Assembly: GCF_000003815.2 (NCBI RefSeq)
Contig: NC_049986.1
Coordinates: 8,366,556 to 8,430,555, forward strand
Direction of reading: 5' to 3'
Length of the DNA stretch: 64,000 nt
From: Branchiostoma floridae
Taxonomy: Eukaryota; Chordata; Leptocardii; Amphioxiformes; Branchiostomatidae
Shown: positions 12,401-23,500 of the stretch, piece by piece
How the letters are laid out: each line of letters starts with the position of its first letter
How positions within the stretch are numbered: the stretch's first letter is position 1
Translations under genes and position numbers: made by a program
Notes under the pieces: model-generated
What the model saw: only the letters and a program-made list of their open reading frames with translations
Databases searched by the model: none
Told to the model about the DNA's origin: nothing

Positions 12401-14136
12401 CTTACACCCTACAGGAAAATATTGGATTGACCCAAATCTGGGCTGTTCCACCGATGCCATAGAGGTCTATTGCAACTTTACATCAGGTGGACAAACCTGT
12501 GTTAAACCTGCCACACCTGGAAGAGTAAGACGCATCTTTTATCTCTTCTTAATGTGTAATCTTGTATGACAATAGACCAATCCCAAAGCCCCACCCACCT
12601 CCATCAAAACACAAAAATGGCAAATATAATCATAAGATACTTGCAGCCGCTCTCTCATTGGTCAAACCAATAATTGTTGTTCTGTCATTGGTTGAACTTC
12701 TTACTGTGATTGACAGTCAGGATCTCGGTCTATAAAGCTATGCTGGTAGATATATGCCCCTGTCCTTGGTGCTGAAACTGAGATCTAACAACTTTTCTAT
12801 GATAAGAGTTGAATATTGGTCCTCTTTTTGCTCACTATGCATCTAAATTACGATGAGATTTAAAGAAATATTCACATACATCTGTATTATAAAAGTGTTA
12901 TAATAATTCTATAAGAATGTCTTTCAATATTGCAGTACCATTAAGGATACAGAAGCTTTAATGTGAAATATTTTGCATGCAGTTCCATATCTACATGTAG
13001 AAATTAACTGAAAGAAACAAATGTTTGTAACACAAGCAGGGCAGTATCTAAAAAAAAAACACTAGCCACAGCATTTTCTGTAGCTAGATTGTATCGCATA
13101 GAAAATTTACAAAGGCCATGTACATAGTTGAAATTGACCATCAGCCTGTTAAACCTATATTTAGGACTGCCTGCACTGCCATCAACTCAAAATCATCACG
13201 AACACTCCATTTCCATAAATCACTTCATACTCAAAGGCATTTACAGTAATACCTGTGTAGAGCAAAACGTGGGGTTGTTTTGTCCAATGACAGTTGTCCC
13301 TTTCTTTTCAGTTTAACTTCACCATAGGGAAAGTTCAGATGAACTTCCTGCACTTACTGAGTGCAGAGGCAGCACAAGTTGTCACCGTCCACTGTAAAAA
13401 CAGCCCTGTATGGAGAACGCCACACAGAAGTATTCCTGGGGTCAAGTTTAAAACGTGGAGCGGTCCTGTCTACCACTACGGCGGGCCGTTCCAACCAGAG
13501 GTTTTAGAAGATAATTGTATGGTAAGATCTTCATGCTTGTCTCTTTAAGCCAAGCCAAATGTCAATAATGGCAAGAGTGTGATACAGGAAAAACTCATGT
13601 GAGGACCAAGAAGAACTTTAATCTTAAAGACTCTTGCATTTTAAGTATTCTATTGGACTGCAGGTGGCGCTGTGTTCTACATTGAAATGTATTACCCTTG
13701 ACTTTGTATTGTGAATTGCTTGCAAAATGTACAACTATGACTGAAAAGACACACACAGCCTTAGATTCATTTCTTATTGATGAAAGTCGTTGAGCGCTCT
13801 GTCAACTTGATTCGCCACAGCATTGCCTCCAACGTTAACCATGAATCTTGTTTGATGTTTTGTGAGTAATGTAGTTACTTACTTTTATTCTGATTATTTA
13901 GGGCAATGTAGTGAGAACAGTTCTATGATTGTTGAATTTCAAATGCACTACTGGTGTATAATTGTTGTATGTTTGTTTGTTCTTTGCAGAAAGAAGATGG
14001 TAAATGGCACAAAACCAGATTACTGTTCACAACAACAGATGTCCACCACCTACCCATCTCAGATGTTGTTATTCCAGAGGACAAAAGACTAGGTCTCCAC
14101 TACAGAATAGAAATCAGTCCTGTCTGTTTCATATAG
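488..14136 (+). CDS. COL27A1-like: Clade C fibrillar procollagen alpha chain (COL24A1/COL27A1-like), 3' part
   Basis: Secreted extracellular-matrix collagen; the 5' part lies left of the window. Exons read: 488-541, about 970-1005, 1958-2020, 2331-2384, 2579-2632, 3587-3640, 4052-4105, 4416-4469, 4945-4998, 5257-5310, 5612-5719, 6046-6099, 6296-6412, 6953-6970, 7230-7265, 7424-7441, 7573-7590, 8160-8189, 8825-8893, 9926-10075, 11293-11425, 12415-12524, 13312-13521, 13990-14136. Helix exons start with a Gly codon in phase 0 and are mostly 54 bp (also 108, 117, 36, 18), the classic fibrillar pattern. The helix ends at 8160-8189 ([10 protein letters not shown]). The C-propeptide (COLFI domain) carries [18 protein letters not shown], an N-glycosylation site CNFT and eight cysteines, and ends in SPVCFI then [17 protein letters not shown] and [11 protein letters not shown] fit clade C (types XXIV/XXVII) better than clades A or B. 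The second exon abuts an N gap, so its start is uncertain. The whole-gene call is firm; individual small exons are slightly less so. Confidence 0.93.
837..936. other. Assembly gap (100 N) in the collagen gene
   Basis: Exactly 100 N. It lies just before a helix exon whose left boundary (taken as the AG at 968-969) is therefore unsure. In the frame of that exon the sequence stays open back to the gap, so the exon could extend into it. Confidence 0.98.
1130..1345. repeat. Dispersed repeat family C (gggtgggtac ... ggacctgaa)
   Basis: Starts ggggtgggtactggtac and carries ggacctgaa/ggaccgg blocks. Related pieces recur at 19088-19525, 24659-24795, 26262-26695, 53745-53805, 58678-58735 and 60178-60625. 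The long copies contain complementary aggtccgg/ccggacct blocks. Confidence 0.6.
2880..3105 (+). mobile_element. 3' tail of a non-LTR retrotransposon (fragment)
   Basis: The block ends in ctcgttaaataaatgtg then an A-rich run, after a T-rich stretch containing gagaagactcggataagcaa. A poly(A)-signal-like end in the middle of an intron suggests a LINE 3' UTR rather than a gene end. No reverse transcriptase is left. The class is inferred. Confidence 0.45.
3896..3916. repeat. (CACT)n microsatellite tail, copy 1
   Basis: Short CACT tract in a collagen intron. It is preceded by caatgtattgtgtgtcctat, the same sequence that precedes the longer tract at 5491-5534, so both are copies of one dispersed element with a microsatellite tail. 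Confidence 0.85.
5491..5534. repeat. (CACT)n microsatellite tail, copy 2
   Basis: About eleven CACT units in a collagen intron, with the same 20-base left flank as the tract at 3896-3916. Confidence 0.9.
5893..5985 (+). mobile_element. LINE-type 3' end with hairpin, copy 1
   Basis: Shares ggccctaca, gtcattaaccccagccagcg and attgtgtaaacacaagcta with 52321-52412. The two copies lie in unrelated genes, so this is a dispersed family. The pairing of ggtggt with accacc and the short tail resemble a LINE 3' end. Confidence 0.6.
6447..6716 (+). repeat. Dispersed inverted-repeat element family A, copy 1
   Basis: Begins agggttctagcc and ends ctggctagaat, a short inverted repeat. The interior shares ttttgctgctg, cccattccgtcctct, gatggacaaaa and tttcagatggtctagattt with copies at 10188-10463, 50100-50464 and, reversed, 58740-59003. 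It is a non-autonomous element with no ORF. Confidence 0.75.
8544..8761. mobile_element. MITE family B, copy 1
   Basis: About 218 bp with terminal inverted repeats: left end taacgctggttcacctt, right end aaggtgaattagcgtta. An inner inverted pair (gggtaacctgtatccgttg / caatggatataggttaacc) extends the palindrome. No ORF. Copies at 11012-11230, 28407-28603 and 43475-43696. Confidence 0.85.
9926..10075 (+). CDS. Extra 150-bp exon at the collagen telopeptide/C-propeptide junction
   Basis: This open segment is bounded by gtttacag and a gtatag donor, is 50 codons long and is phase 0 at both ends, so it can be included or skipped without breaking the frame. It encodes an acidic start (EEQ), a Gly/Ser-rich stretch ([13 protein letters not shown]), then [18 protein letters not shown] and a Gln-rich end. 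The KA-DH step resembles the Ala-Asp bond cut by procollagen C-proteinase (BMP1) in fibrillar collagens, and NLT is a possible N-glycosylation site. Inferred as part of the collagen message, perhaps alternatively spliced; no transcript evidence is available here. Confidence 0.6.
10188..10463 (+). repeat. Dispersed inverted-repeat element family A, copy 2
   Basis: Same family as 6447-6716, in the collagen intron after the 150-bp exon. Shares the gatggacaaaagtcg and agcatttcagatggtctaga blocks. Confidence 0.75.
11012..11230. mobile_element. MITE family B, copy 2
   Basis: Diverged copy of the 8544-8761 element: left end gttagttcacctttatcc, right end gataaaggtgaagtagta. In a collagen intron. Confidence 0.75.
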
Positions 14137-16439
14137 ATATACAGAGAGAGAGAAAATATTATATTGTGTCCGATGTCTCGTGGCCTATATCTTCAAACAT
14201 TTCCAAGATCAAAAGATACAAATGAAGTATGATTTAGAATTATACTGCTGCAGTAAGTCCTATACAGAGTACAAAATGGTAATATAGATAGTAAAGTGGT
14301 CTTAATGCCCCCTTAATTAAATGACATAATCTGTCCGTCATTTTCTTTACATATTGTGACTTTCTTTTGAGACAAAAAGCCCAAATATCTGTTTTAGTGA
14401 TAACTGTAAAATGTCCCTTTACAAAAATATGTCTTACAAAATTATTGTATTAGAGTGATGTTAAGGGGGGAAATTTTATTTGTGACTTGATCTTAAGAAG
14501 AGTTAAACTTATCTGCTGGCAGAGACAACTTACAGATGAAAAAGTATGAAAACCAAGGAGGTTGGCATCAAGTAAACATACCTCACTACCCACTCAGTAT
14601 TTTGTTCTATACAACTCAACTGGGTGCCGATTGCTCTTTCCCCGTCACAAATGGTGCTGTAATGATATAATAGTCTTTGTAATGACGGGGAAAGGGGTAG
14701 CACATATAAAGTACCTCTATCTGAGTTTTGGTATGCAAAAGATTGTAATCTTTGACAGAGAAGCAAAGTGGCTGGCTATAGGAATAGAGCAAGGAAAAGT
14801 ATGATATGCCGGTCACTTTGCATCTTTACACACTCAAGCAGATTATTATGCAAGATTAATATGTGAAAATATCATATTGGTGCTGTACAAGTACGATCAC
14901 TCTGTAGTATGGTCTAGCCACTTTCTATCTTTGTAAATCATGCACTTCAAATCTCATGGAATACCTGACCTGTCGTGTAAATATCATGTTGTTGTTTTTA
15001 ATTGGCTACGATATTGCAAAGTACATGACAATGTTTTATTGGTTCTATGTACCATGATTTTTTATCAGCAGGAATTTATTTTTATTTTATTACTATGTCA
15101 ATACTGTCATTGTATAACAAATGCAAGAGTTTATGGAGTGAGTTAGTTTTTTTTGCTCTTGCACGTGGAAGCTGTTGTACTGCAGGGAACGCCATTTTAC
15201 CGGCTTTGGTGCTGCGTCATCGTTTTTAAAGAATACTTGAAAAGAAAATTTTACCATCTATAATATACCTTAATATGTACGTTTTTAAGATGCCTATGAA
15301 AATTGTAATTACGCCTATACAGGTTATGTTTATGTCCAGTGTATTGAATATTGATATAAAATTTGTTGGGACTCGGTAGATAAAGAGATGATCATTGCTG
15401 TTAACGTCGACAGATTTTTCTTCATACAATTTCGAATAATAGTACAGTACAGTTTTCAGATGCATGTTGTTTTCTGTTAGCCTGGAATCCAGCCTTGTAG
15501 GCTTTGGTCCATTCCCGAAAGTTGCTAGCTAGTGGAGTGGCGACCTTTGGGAGCTGACCAAAGTCAGCAAGGCTAATTTCCAAGCAGATCCTATGGTGCC
15601 AGAAGACAGTATCAAAGCTGGCAAACGAGTATAGCCGGCCAAAGGAAGTCAGACGGGCATACACCCTCTTTGACCGGCTTTACTCCTCTACCGGCCTTTG
15701 ATACTAGCTTATCCTACTGCAGGATCTGCTTGGAGATTTAACAAGGCAGGCTAGATTTCTGTACTCAGCTTGGTTGAGTGTAGATCTGAAGTAGAGGTGC
15801 ACCAGGCCAAGCTAAAGGGGTATCTCTCTGGGCTGTACTACATTAGCAGCAACGCTCTGTCCTAAATTGATTTGTTGTTAGCTTTAACTTTATCATGGGA
15901 ACACCATGCAAAACGTTCAGGTATGACTAGAAACACCTTTAAATGAAAATAATTGAGCGCTCTGTCAACAAAACAAGATTCGTTTTTGTTTTAATGAAAA
16001 TAGTTCTCTGAGTGCTCTGTCATCAACAAAACACAAGATTCATCGTGTTTTTTTTTAAATGAAAATACTTGAACGCCCTGTCAAATCACTTGGCCACAGT
16101 GATGCCACCAAGGTACCACAGCAGCAGTGAGATACCCCCACGAGGTAGACTTTATACATCCTACTCAATGTACACAAGGCTGCTGTTATGTTGGATGTGA
16201 GTGGCATACTTGCTGTAGGTGATAAGCTTCGCTACAACCGCCCCGGTATATCTGCCTGTAAATCAGCTACAGCCATGGAGTGTTGTACATGTTGTAGCAT
16301 TTTCTAAGATCTCCATATTTCTATAGTCCAGGCTTCTATATGTTGTAAATAAGGTCGGGAAGCCTTCTCGTTCTCTGTACAAGTAGGCATATCACTTTTA
16401 TGATTCCACGTTATGAAAATACTGGCTGTTATGAATAAA
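14137..16439 (+). other. Probable collagen 3' UTR with poly(A) signal
   Basis: No coding sequence is recognised here. The first clear AATAAA on this strand after the stop is at 16434-16439, so the 3' UTR may run about 2.3 kb. Inside it, 15478-15758 has complementary ends (tagcctggaatcc near the left, ggcaggctag near the right) and looks like an inserted inverted-repeat element. At 15935-16090 there are about three imperfect copies of a roughly 65-bp unit containing gagcgctctgtcaacaaaac, with a related stray copy at 13783-13860 in the last intron. Confidence 0.5.
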
Positions 16440-16915
16440 ACACGGAGTTATGAAGAAGAAAATTTTAGTCTGATCACTGTTTCTGACTTTTTCCCCCCAA
16501 TATGAACATTGAACCCGAAACACAATCTTTTTATACTCAGAAAGTACCTTCTCTTATTGGCCCCTTATGTAGCTAGGTTAGACAACACATAGGAACACAC
16601 ATCAGCAAAATTGAGAAACAAATGGCCTGTCCATCTGAAAACGTTTTCAAATTGGCTTCAAAGTACCAACATGGAGGCTCTAAAAAGATAAAAGTTGAAT
16701 AAAACACGTAAAAAGAATGAAAGCTGAAATAGTGTGTATCTCATAGCTTTATTACACGATAATAGAGAAATAAATATCCCGGTATCTGAGTTGTCTGCTA
16801 GTTGAAATATAACAGATGAATCTGCATTGAGGCTGTCCATAACATACATTGTAGCTTGCAGTCGCTCGTTTGCCGAAGAAACGCGTCTGTGAGTAAGGCT
16901 AGTCATTAGCGCCAC

Positions 16916-17005
16916 CTATCTGATTCCTATAGCTTGACAGGCGAAAGCCGCAGATGACGAGATCAGCACCAAGGCCAGCACTACGAATAGTTGGACATCA
17001 TCCAT
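16916..17005 (-). CDS. Candidate 29-residue membrane smORF
   Basis: On the minus strand an ATG in good context (aaagATGG) opens 29 codons ending in TAG. The peptide starts MDDVQLF, then has a hydrophobic stretch of about 18 residues (VVLALVLISSSAAFAC) and ends QAIGIR. This is the shape of a single-pass micropeptide or a very short signal-anchor protein. An AATAAA on the same strand lies at 16753-16748, about 165 bases downstream of the stop. It could instead be an unused ORF in the 3' UTR of the minus-strand gene at 17249-18415, which has no nearer clear poly(A) signal. I do not recognise a family. Confidence 0.35.
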   Translation of the reverse strand: MDDVQLFVVLALVLISSSAAFACQAIGIR

Positions 17006-17248
17006 CTTTCCGGGCTCAACGGTAGATCATGGGCAATAGTCTCCTGTAGTTTTTGTTAGAATCAACGATGTTTTGTATTTTGTTCAGTAAACAAACTTTA
17101 CCGGGGATTCCCGACAGTCGGTCACATTGATTAGAGTCTGCAGTGACATACAAAGCATCTTACAAAATAAATAACCAACTCTGTCAATGTACACACCCCA
17201 GCCCCCCTCCCACATCCAATATCATGCAAAAACTACATGATTCTAGGA

Positions 17249-18415
17249 TTAAAAGAGTCCAGCTTCCCTTTTGGCAGCAACTATCATTTGGAGCATGATT
17301 TTGGCCTGGGGGCTTCCGTCCCAGCAGACAGGTGTGAGCTGGCCCGTACGAGGATGATGTATCAGAATGGGCCGAACCATGGCTAGAACGGGATGAATTG
17401 GGATTGTGGGGCGAGGAGTGACATTAGGCTGATGCTGGCCAGGAGAGGAGTCGGACTTCTGATGACCGGCGTCGTTCTGGGCAGACGGAGAGCTAGAGGC
17501 GCTGGAAGACTTGGCGGGTGCGGCAGTTCCCTGCTTCTGGGCAGACGGAGAGCTAGAGGCGCTGGAAGCCTTGGCGGGTGCGGCAGTTCCCTGCTTCTGG
17601 GCAGACGGAGAGCTAGAGGCGCTGGAAGCCTTGGCGGGTGCGGCAGTTCCCTGCTTCTGGGCAGACGGAGAGCTAGAGGCGCTGGAAGCCTTGGCGGGTG
17701 CGGCAGTTCCCTGCTTCTGGGCAGACGGAGAGCTAGAGGCGCTGGAAGCCTTGGCGGGTGCGGCAGTTCCCTGCTTCTGGGCAGACGGAGAGCTAGAGGC
17801 GCTGGAAGCCTTGGCGGGTGCGGCAGTTCCCTGCTTCTGGGCAGACGGAGAGCTAGAGGCGCTGGAAGCCTTGGCGGGTGCGGCAGTTCCCTGCTTCTGG
17901 GCAGACGGAGAGCTAGAGGCGCTGGAGGCCTTGGCGGGTGCGGCAGTTCCCTGCTTCTGGGCAGACGGAGAGCTAGAGGCGATGGAGGCCTTGGTGGGTG
18001 CAGCAGTCCCCTGCTTCTGGGTGATGGCCTTCTTATCGGTCTCGGCCATAGCACTGCTCTGGTTCTGCGCAGTGGGGGAAGAGCCGCATTTCTCCCCGGC
18101 CCCAGCAGTGGTCGTCGTTTCTTTCTTGCCCTTGAGACCCAGCAGGAAACCTTTCTTTAGACCTCCAAACGTCGCCTTCTAGCCGGCCTTTTTGGTGTTA
18201 CTGCCACTGCCGGGAGACTTTGAAATACTGGATTTGATGTTGACGCCATCATCATGGTTGGAGGGACTTTCATTCAAGTCACTCTGTTTGGTTTCCTTCT
18301 TCACAGCCTCGGGCGGCTTCCTGTGCTCCACAGGTGGCTTCACCTGGGCTGCAGGTGGCTTCACCTGGGCTGCAGGTGGCTTCACCTGGGCTTCAGGTGG
18401 CTTCCCCATCTGCAT
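17249..18415 (-). CDS. Low-complexity protein with 20-residue tandem repeats, in-frame TAG
   Basis: Read on the minus strand from an acceptor-like site (pyrimidine-rich, ending ttgatag) at about 18416. Upstream exons were not found. Order: Pro/Lys repeats with unit AAQVKPP; a polar linker; KKAG followed by TAG at 18181-18179; then, in the same frame, ATFGGLKKGFLLGLKGKK; then about nine copies of QKQGTAAPAKASSASSSPSA; then a unique C-terminal segment of about 70 residues containing PIHPVLAMVRPILIH and ending KREAGLF. The two halves are in one frame and separated only by the TAG (18178 to 18049 is 43 codons), so either the stop is real in this allele, the assembly is wrong, the stop is read through, or an unseen intron removes it. 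The Lys-rich, Ser/Ala/Pro-rich composition suggests a disordered protein. No family recognised; function unknown. Confidence 0.55.
17477..18016 (-). repeat. 60-bp coding minisatellite, about 9 units
   Basis: Near-identical 60-bp units line up exactly with the sequence rows. Differences are single bases in the outer units (for example gaagac for gaagcc in the first and gatggaggcc near the last), while the central units are identical. Because 60 is a multiple of 3 and the unit is GC-rich with few stop words, several frames on both strands stay open for more than 220 codons. Only the minus frame joins sensible flanking protein on both sides. Confidence 0.97.
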
Positions 18416-18429
18416 GCTATCAATAGAAT

Positions 18430-20300
18430 GAATAAAACAACAAACGCAAGATCTGCTTGGAGATCATTATTCTGCTCTGTGATAGGTCCCGTCCCTTAAG
18501 CTCATCTTCCTTCGTGGGTACTACAATTTGGTATCACTGTGATTTCGCTTACCGTTCTTCTACTCGCCAAGGTGGAAAAGCTACTTTGGGGCCAACCCGG
18601 TCTCGAATTTATAAGTTGAGCACTGCGCTATCTCAATAAGACATTCCCCATTCCTTCTTTACACTGGTTTTCTACAGCGCACTACCTGGACTATCAGCAG
18701 CATTTCTCTTTCTTTTTCTAAACGTGGGTAGCTACTTTGGCAAATGTAGAGGCGTGACTTTACAGCTGTTCGTCATATGTGAATGTCCTTGGTTTGGGGG
18801 GCTAATTCCGATTCAATTCTTATCTAAATGTCCTCACAGTTACTATCTCTTTCTTTTGCAGCATATACAAGTGGTTTAGTATCGATAAAAGTGATTTCTT
18901 GCATTCTATTCCAGTTTAGATGAAAACAAGATGAACAGAGCATATTATTCTAACCCAATCTGGTAAGAAAGCACATCTAATTGCTACTCCGACACGTCAA
19001 AATAGCAATTAAAGTTCTTTTTTAAAAATTGTACTTTTACCAAACTCAGGTAGGTGGCGCTTCTCATCATGCAAAATGTGAGCTACTAGGGGTGGGTACC
19101 AGTACAGAAAAATCAGGTCCAGGTCCGGTTCAGGTCCAAATGATCAGGTCCAGGTCCGGACCTGAACCTGGACCTGATGCAGTATGACTCATACCAATGG
19201 TCCATTTCACTACAAAGAAATCTGTTCGGTGGAGTATTAGACTTAAACTGGCGTTTTACAATCCTACAACGCTAACTGCACCTATGCGATTGGCTGTACA
19301 ACTTGGTAGAAATTACTATAAACTCTGCTCCACTTCACTCTTGTTATTTTCTTCCACATGCAAGCACCAAAACGTGTAAATGCCTTATAAAATAGTTTGT
19401 TAATTTTCTAATCGGTCCAACATCCGGTCTACCTAATTTTTTTCAGGTCTGATTTTTCCTGACAGGTCCAATATAAGAAAAACCGGTTTTGTACCGGTAC
19501 GCTGTACCGATACCCAGCCCTATGAGCCACATTTCCTGAGGCTTTGCTTGGTAACAGAGTGACTTGAGACGGAAATATTCTAAGAGTTTATTGGGGGACA
19601 AGTATTCTTTTGTTTGCCAAGTCATCTTAATAATCAATGGAATTAAGGTCTCGTTCCTGTATTACTCCTAGCGGGCAAAGAATCCCTTCCAAAATATAAA
19701 TTGTCCCCCAAAATCGTGTGCTTATGTAGATGATAAATTGCCTTTTATCGCCCCCTCTCATATAAAAAGGATTTGAGATGAAAGGTTGTGTATTTCTGAC
19801 AGGGTCGTGTAGCAAAGTTTCGGCATTCGCGCGAGTGTCGGACGTTTGTTTGTCCTGAGTAATGCGGTCAGCGGTTCACTAGAGGAAAGTCCCTCTTTGT
19901 GGATAGTATTTCAGTGCAGTTATAGATGTTATAAAAATCGACTCACCGGTCAGATTTTGGGGACATTTTTAAAGTTAATTACTGGATAATTGCTCTTGCA
20001 ATTGCAATTAAAACATCTCCGGCAGAACTGTTTTTTTTATTGGATTTTCGCCCAATAATGTAGCATATTTAAGCATTATTGTTTAAAAATGAGACAACAA
20101 AAGTCCGGTATGAGATTTTCACCAAATAAAGTAGCATATTTAAGCATTATTTCAAATGAGACAACAAAAGTCCGATATGAGGCCACAAATCAATACACGC
20201 TGATTCGAACCCTGCATCTTCATAGAGTATCCGGTATTATTCCGCAAACTACAAAAGCTTCAGAGTCAATGATTGGCGGAAAGTTGATGCCCGGTCAATG
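18430..20300. other. Intergenic stretch, repeats and no clear gene
   Basis: Between the minus-strand repeat protein and the JmjC gene. It holds a tRNA-like fragment at about 18540-18640 (minus strand, tagcgcagtgc as an A-box-like word and ttcgagaccggg), the family C repeat at 19088-19525 and a local direct repeat at 20085-20180 (aatgagacaacaaaagtccg twice). Upstream exons of the minus-strand gene are expected here but I could not identify them. Confidence 0.5.
19088..19525. repeat. Dispersed repeat family C, long copy
   Basis: Begins aggggtgggtaccagtac and ends ggtacgctgtaccgatacc then cagccct, so the ends are complementary. The left part has alternating aggtccgg and ccggacctgaacc words that can pair with each other. 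It occupies much of the gap between the minisatellite gene and the JmjC gene. Confidence 0.7.
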
Positions 20301-20304
20301 ACCT

Positions 20305-20400
20305 AGGGGGCGGTGCCTTTACGTACGCATGCGCACTCCGTCACCCGGAAGTAACTTTAAAGAGCGTGGTATATACAGACAACAACTTGACGAACCAGTT
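20305..20400 (+). promoter_or_regulatory. Likely promoter of the JmjC gene
   Basis: Just upstream of the ATG at 20527: gggggcggtgcc (GC-box-like), gcatgcgcac at 20327-20336 (NRF1-like), ccggaagt at 20345-20352 (ETS/GABP-like) and a tatata word near 20370. These motifs are common in housekeeping promoters. Assigned by motif only. Confidence 0.45.
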
Positions 20401-20526
20401 GCACTGTAGTATTCTGTAATTATCTCTTCGCAACTGTTGTCTACAGCTTTGATAGCATTGTCTTAACCGTTTCAACTATTCCTCCTCGTCGCTACAAGGC
20501 ACAAGAACGTGGCACAAGACCAAGAC

Positions 20527-23500
20527 ATGGCGCGACGTGTGAAACGGGTTTTCTTCACACTCGCGTTTTTCCTGGGGGTAAGTTTGACTTCGAGCGACGA
20601 TATCAAAGAGACTGAAGCCACTGGAAAGGAAGACGACGGTAGGGTGGAACAAGAAGCTTTAACATGGCCGCCGATAGGGGTGACGCTAGAGGACGACCCT
20701 TCTCTCTGGCCGGGCCATTTGAAGCCGATAGGGGCGAACGTACCAAACAAGGAAGTAAAAGTCCTGAATGGTTTCCCTCCCCCCGAAGTGTTTCTCCGTG
20801 ACTACGCCATCCCGTCCGTCCCTGTCCTGTTTAAGGCAGCCGTGACGGACTCAGTCGCCTTCAAGACGTGGAACTCGGACGAGTATTTCCGACAGTTTCC
20901 GGAAGCGGGCACGCAGAAGCACCTCATTGAGACGAGGAAGAAGGAGATCCGTACACAACCGCCCACTGACATGACCCTGCGACAGTTCCTGGATAGGTAC
21001 AGCAAGGAGGACATCTACATGGTAGAGGGAGTACCCAAGTTCTTAAGGTTAGTGTTAGAGATCATCACATGAAGTTTGTTTGTTTCCTACCTGTATATCA
21101 TTTCATGATCATGATACACCAGTCATGTCATACCATAAGCCGTTTCACAGAGATCAGGACGCATGTGCGGCAACAGGAATTCTAGATAAAATAGGTCAAA
21201 GGTAAAGGCACACAAAAATGAAACAAAACCCATCTGGACATTGTTATGCAAATAATGATAAAAAATGGTCGAGACAAGAACTGTTAACTTTTTATGAGCC
21301 TTACCCTTTGACATATTACCTAGAATTCCTGTCGCCGAACATGCATTCTCACTTCTGTGAAAGGACTTGTCAAGTTAAGTTAAACTGTCTTGTAGATGAT
21401 ACTCACTGGCAAAGAATGGAAGGCTGTTTCTTGTGCATATAGAATAAATGAATTGCATCTACACATAAATATGACAATAGAGACTGTTGCCAGACTGCCT
21501 TGTCCCTTTTGCTTGATCAAATCATATAACCTCCTTGATCAAATCACATGTTACAACATTGTTTTTTTTTGTTTTTTTTCAGGAAAGATGTTCCCATGCC
21601 CAAGTCTCTCCTGTGTGAACCACTTACCAGGATGCTGGTGGACACGGTAAGGGGGAAAATGTTCTCATTCTAATTTTCACATAATTAAGGAGTTATCCAT
21701 ATATAGAATACCCGGTATGTTTCTTTGTGTGGGATATGGTGCAAATCATTGTCTGCAGTTATTGATTCACTTCAAATCACCCGGATGGAGGCCTCCAGGC
21801 GGGGTTCGCTTAAAAGGCTGGGCTGTCTACCAGGCCAGGCTACCTGGCCTGTCTACCTGGCCTGGCTATCACGTCAGGCTACTCAGATCCCCCCATTCAT
21901 AGCCCCATCATGTGGCACTCAGCCCAAATAGCTGATTGACAGGCATAGTAATTGCTAATCTTCAACCCTGTTAGTGCCCTGGGGTTGGCCTGTCCACTGG
22001 CTGGACCCTTCGGGAATGTATCTGGGAGGCCTTCCTTGCAGCTGTCAGGAACACATTCAAGTACTGTAACGTTACCAGTACTGTGTTCGGTAAATGCTTT
22101 AGGGTGTTAGACCTAGAAACCAGAGGTCCTGGGTTCAAATCCTTTGACATGTCACAAAATCTGTGCTGTTAACAGTACTTTCCCCACTTCAACTTGTACA
22201 AGGGGTTGGAGAGATTATTGGCAGTGGAAGGAGAGGATTGGGCTCTGTCCTGGACACAAAAATTGTACAGTGGATAACAATCCACAGCCTCAAAAATGCT
22301 ATATGACTACAAGGAGGTACATGTAATTATACCCCCCTTGGTCAGTACAAGTTTAGCTTTACAGTGAGCAAGTGATTTATGCGCTCCCTTCTTGTTGCAC
22401 AAGCTGAGATAGTTTCTGTTCTAGAAGATAGATATTCAATAAAGAAACAAATTTCTGTTGTTGGCAAGCCCATTCTTACACACACACACACACACACACA
22501 CACTTACACACTTACACACCCACAAACATACACAAACACAGTGCTGGTACTTGTGTTCCTGACATGCTGCAAGCAAGGCCTCCCAGACACATTCCCGAAG
22601 GGCCCGGCCAGTGGTGGACAGGGCAACCTTGGGTCACTGGCACTAGCATGGTTGGAGATCAGCAATTACTATGCCTGTCAATCAGCTATTTTGGCTGAGT
22701 GCCATATGATGGGGCTATGAATGGGGGGATCTGAGTAGCCTGGCGTGATAGCCTGGCCAGGTAGACAGGCCAGGTAGCCTGGCCTGGTAGACAGCCCAGC
22801 CTTTTAAGCGAACCCCTCCAGGCGAACCTCTGTCTTGTATCAGCCACACGATAATTACATCATTCACCCTGACAGGAGACCTGTCGCATCCCCGTCTTGT
22901 AATTAGCCAGCGAAAGGGTATGTCGCCCCGTAAGGGGGGGGGGATAACTTTGTCGTGTGTTAGCACATGAAACGATGATGATGATGGTAACAGCCTAGTG
23001 CAAAAGTATCATGTTCATGCTATTAGCTAGGCATACCACATGGTGTCATTTGAACTTTTTCTTAAAATAACACAAAATTGGATGCACTAGACACCCTTAC
23101 TCTTGGGAGCAGATCCTCTGACAAGCATGAAATTCTGATTGACCAGGGATGCAACTAGGCCATTTGTGGTCACAGTCTTTTATACTGTGGCCTCTCTGAC
23201 AGTAGTTTTGCACCTCAGGATACCTTAGAATGCACCATTTTAACTTAAGATTCTCCCGAACTCTGCACCATGGAAGGTGGATGCCCCTGGAACCCCCTAC
23301 AATACCGGTAGTTACGCCTATATCACTTACTAGGACTCACCAAGAAATTTGGACCCCCTATAATAAGATTGTAGCTAAAAGCCTCATCATGTTGTTTCCC
23401 TATGTACAGGTGATGTGGTTCAGTAGTGGTGGCACCAAGTCTGTTCTACACAACGATGACGTGGACAACATCAACTGTCTGTACGATGGGAAGAAGGAAC

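Noticed and set aside
17383-18182. Long ORFs in other frames and on the plus strand over the 60-bp array
   Set aside because: They exist because a 60-bp unit without stop words repeats in phase; only the minus frame at 17249-18049 joins plausible flanking protein on both sides.
20509-20526. GTG at 20509 as start of the JmjC protein
   Set aside because: The ATG at 20527 fits eukaryotic initiation and places the signal peptide at the N-terminus.
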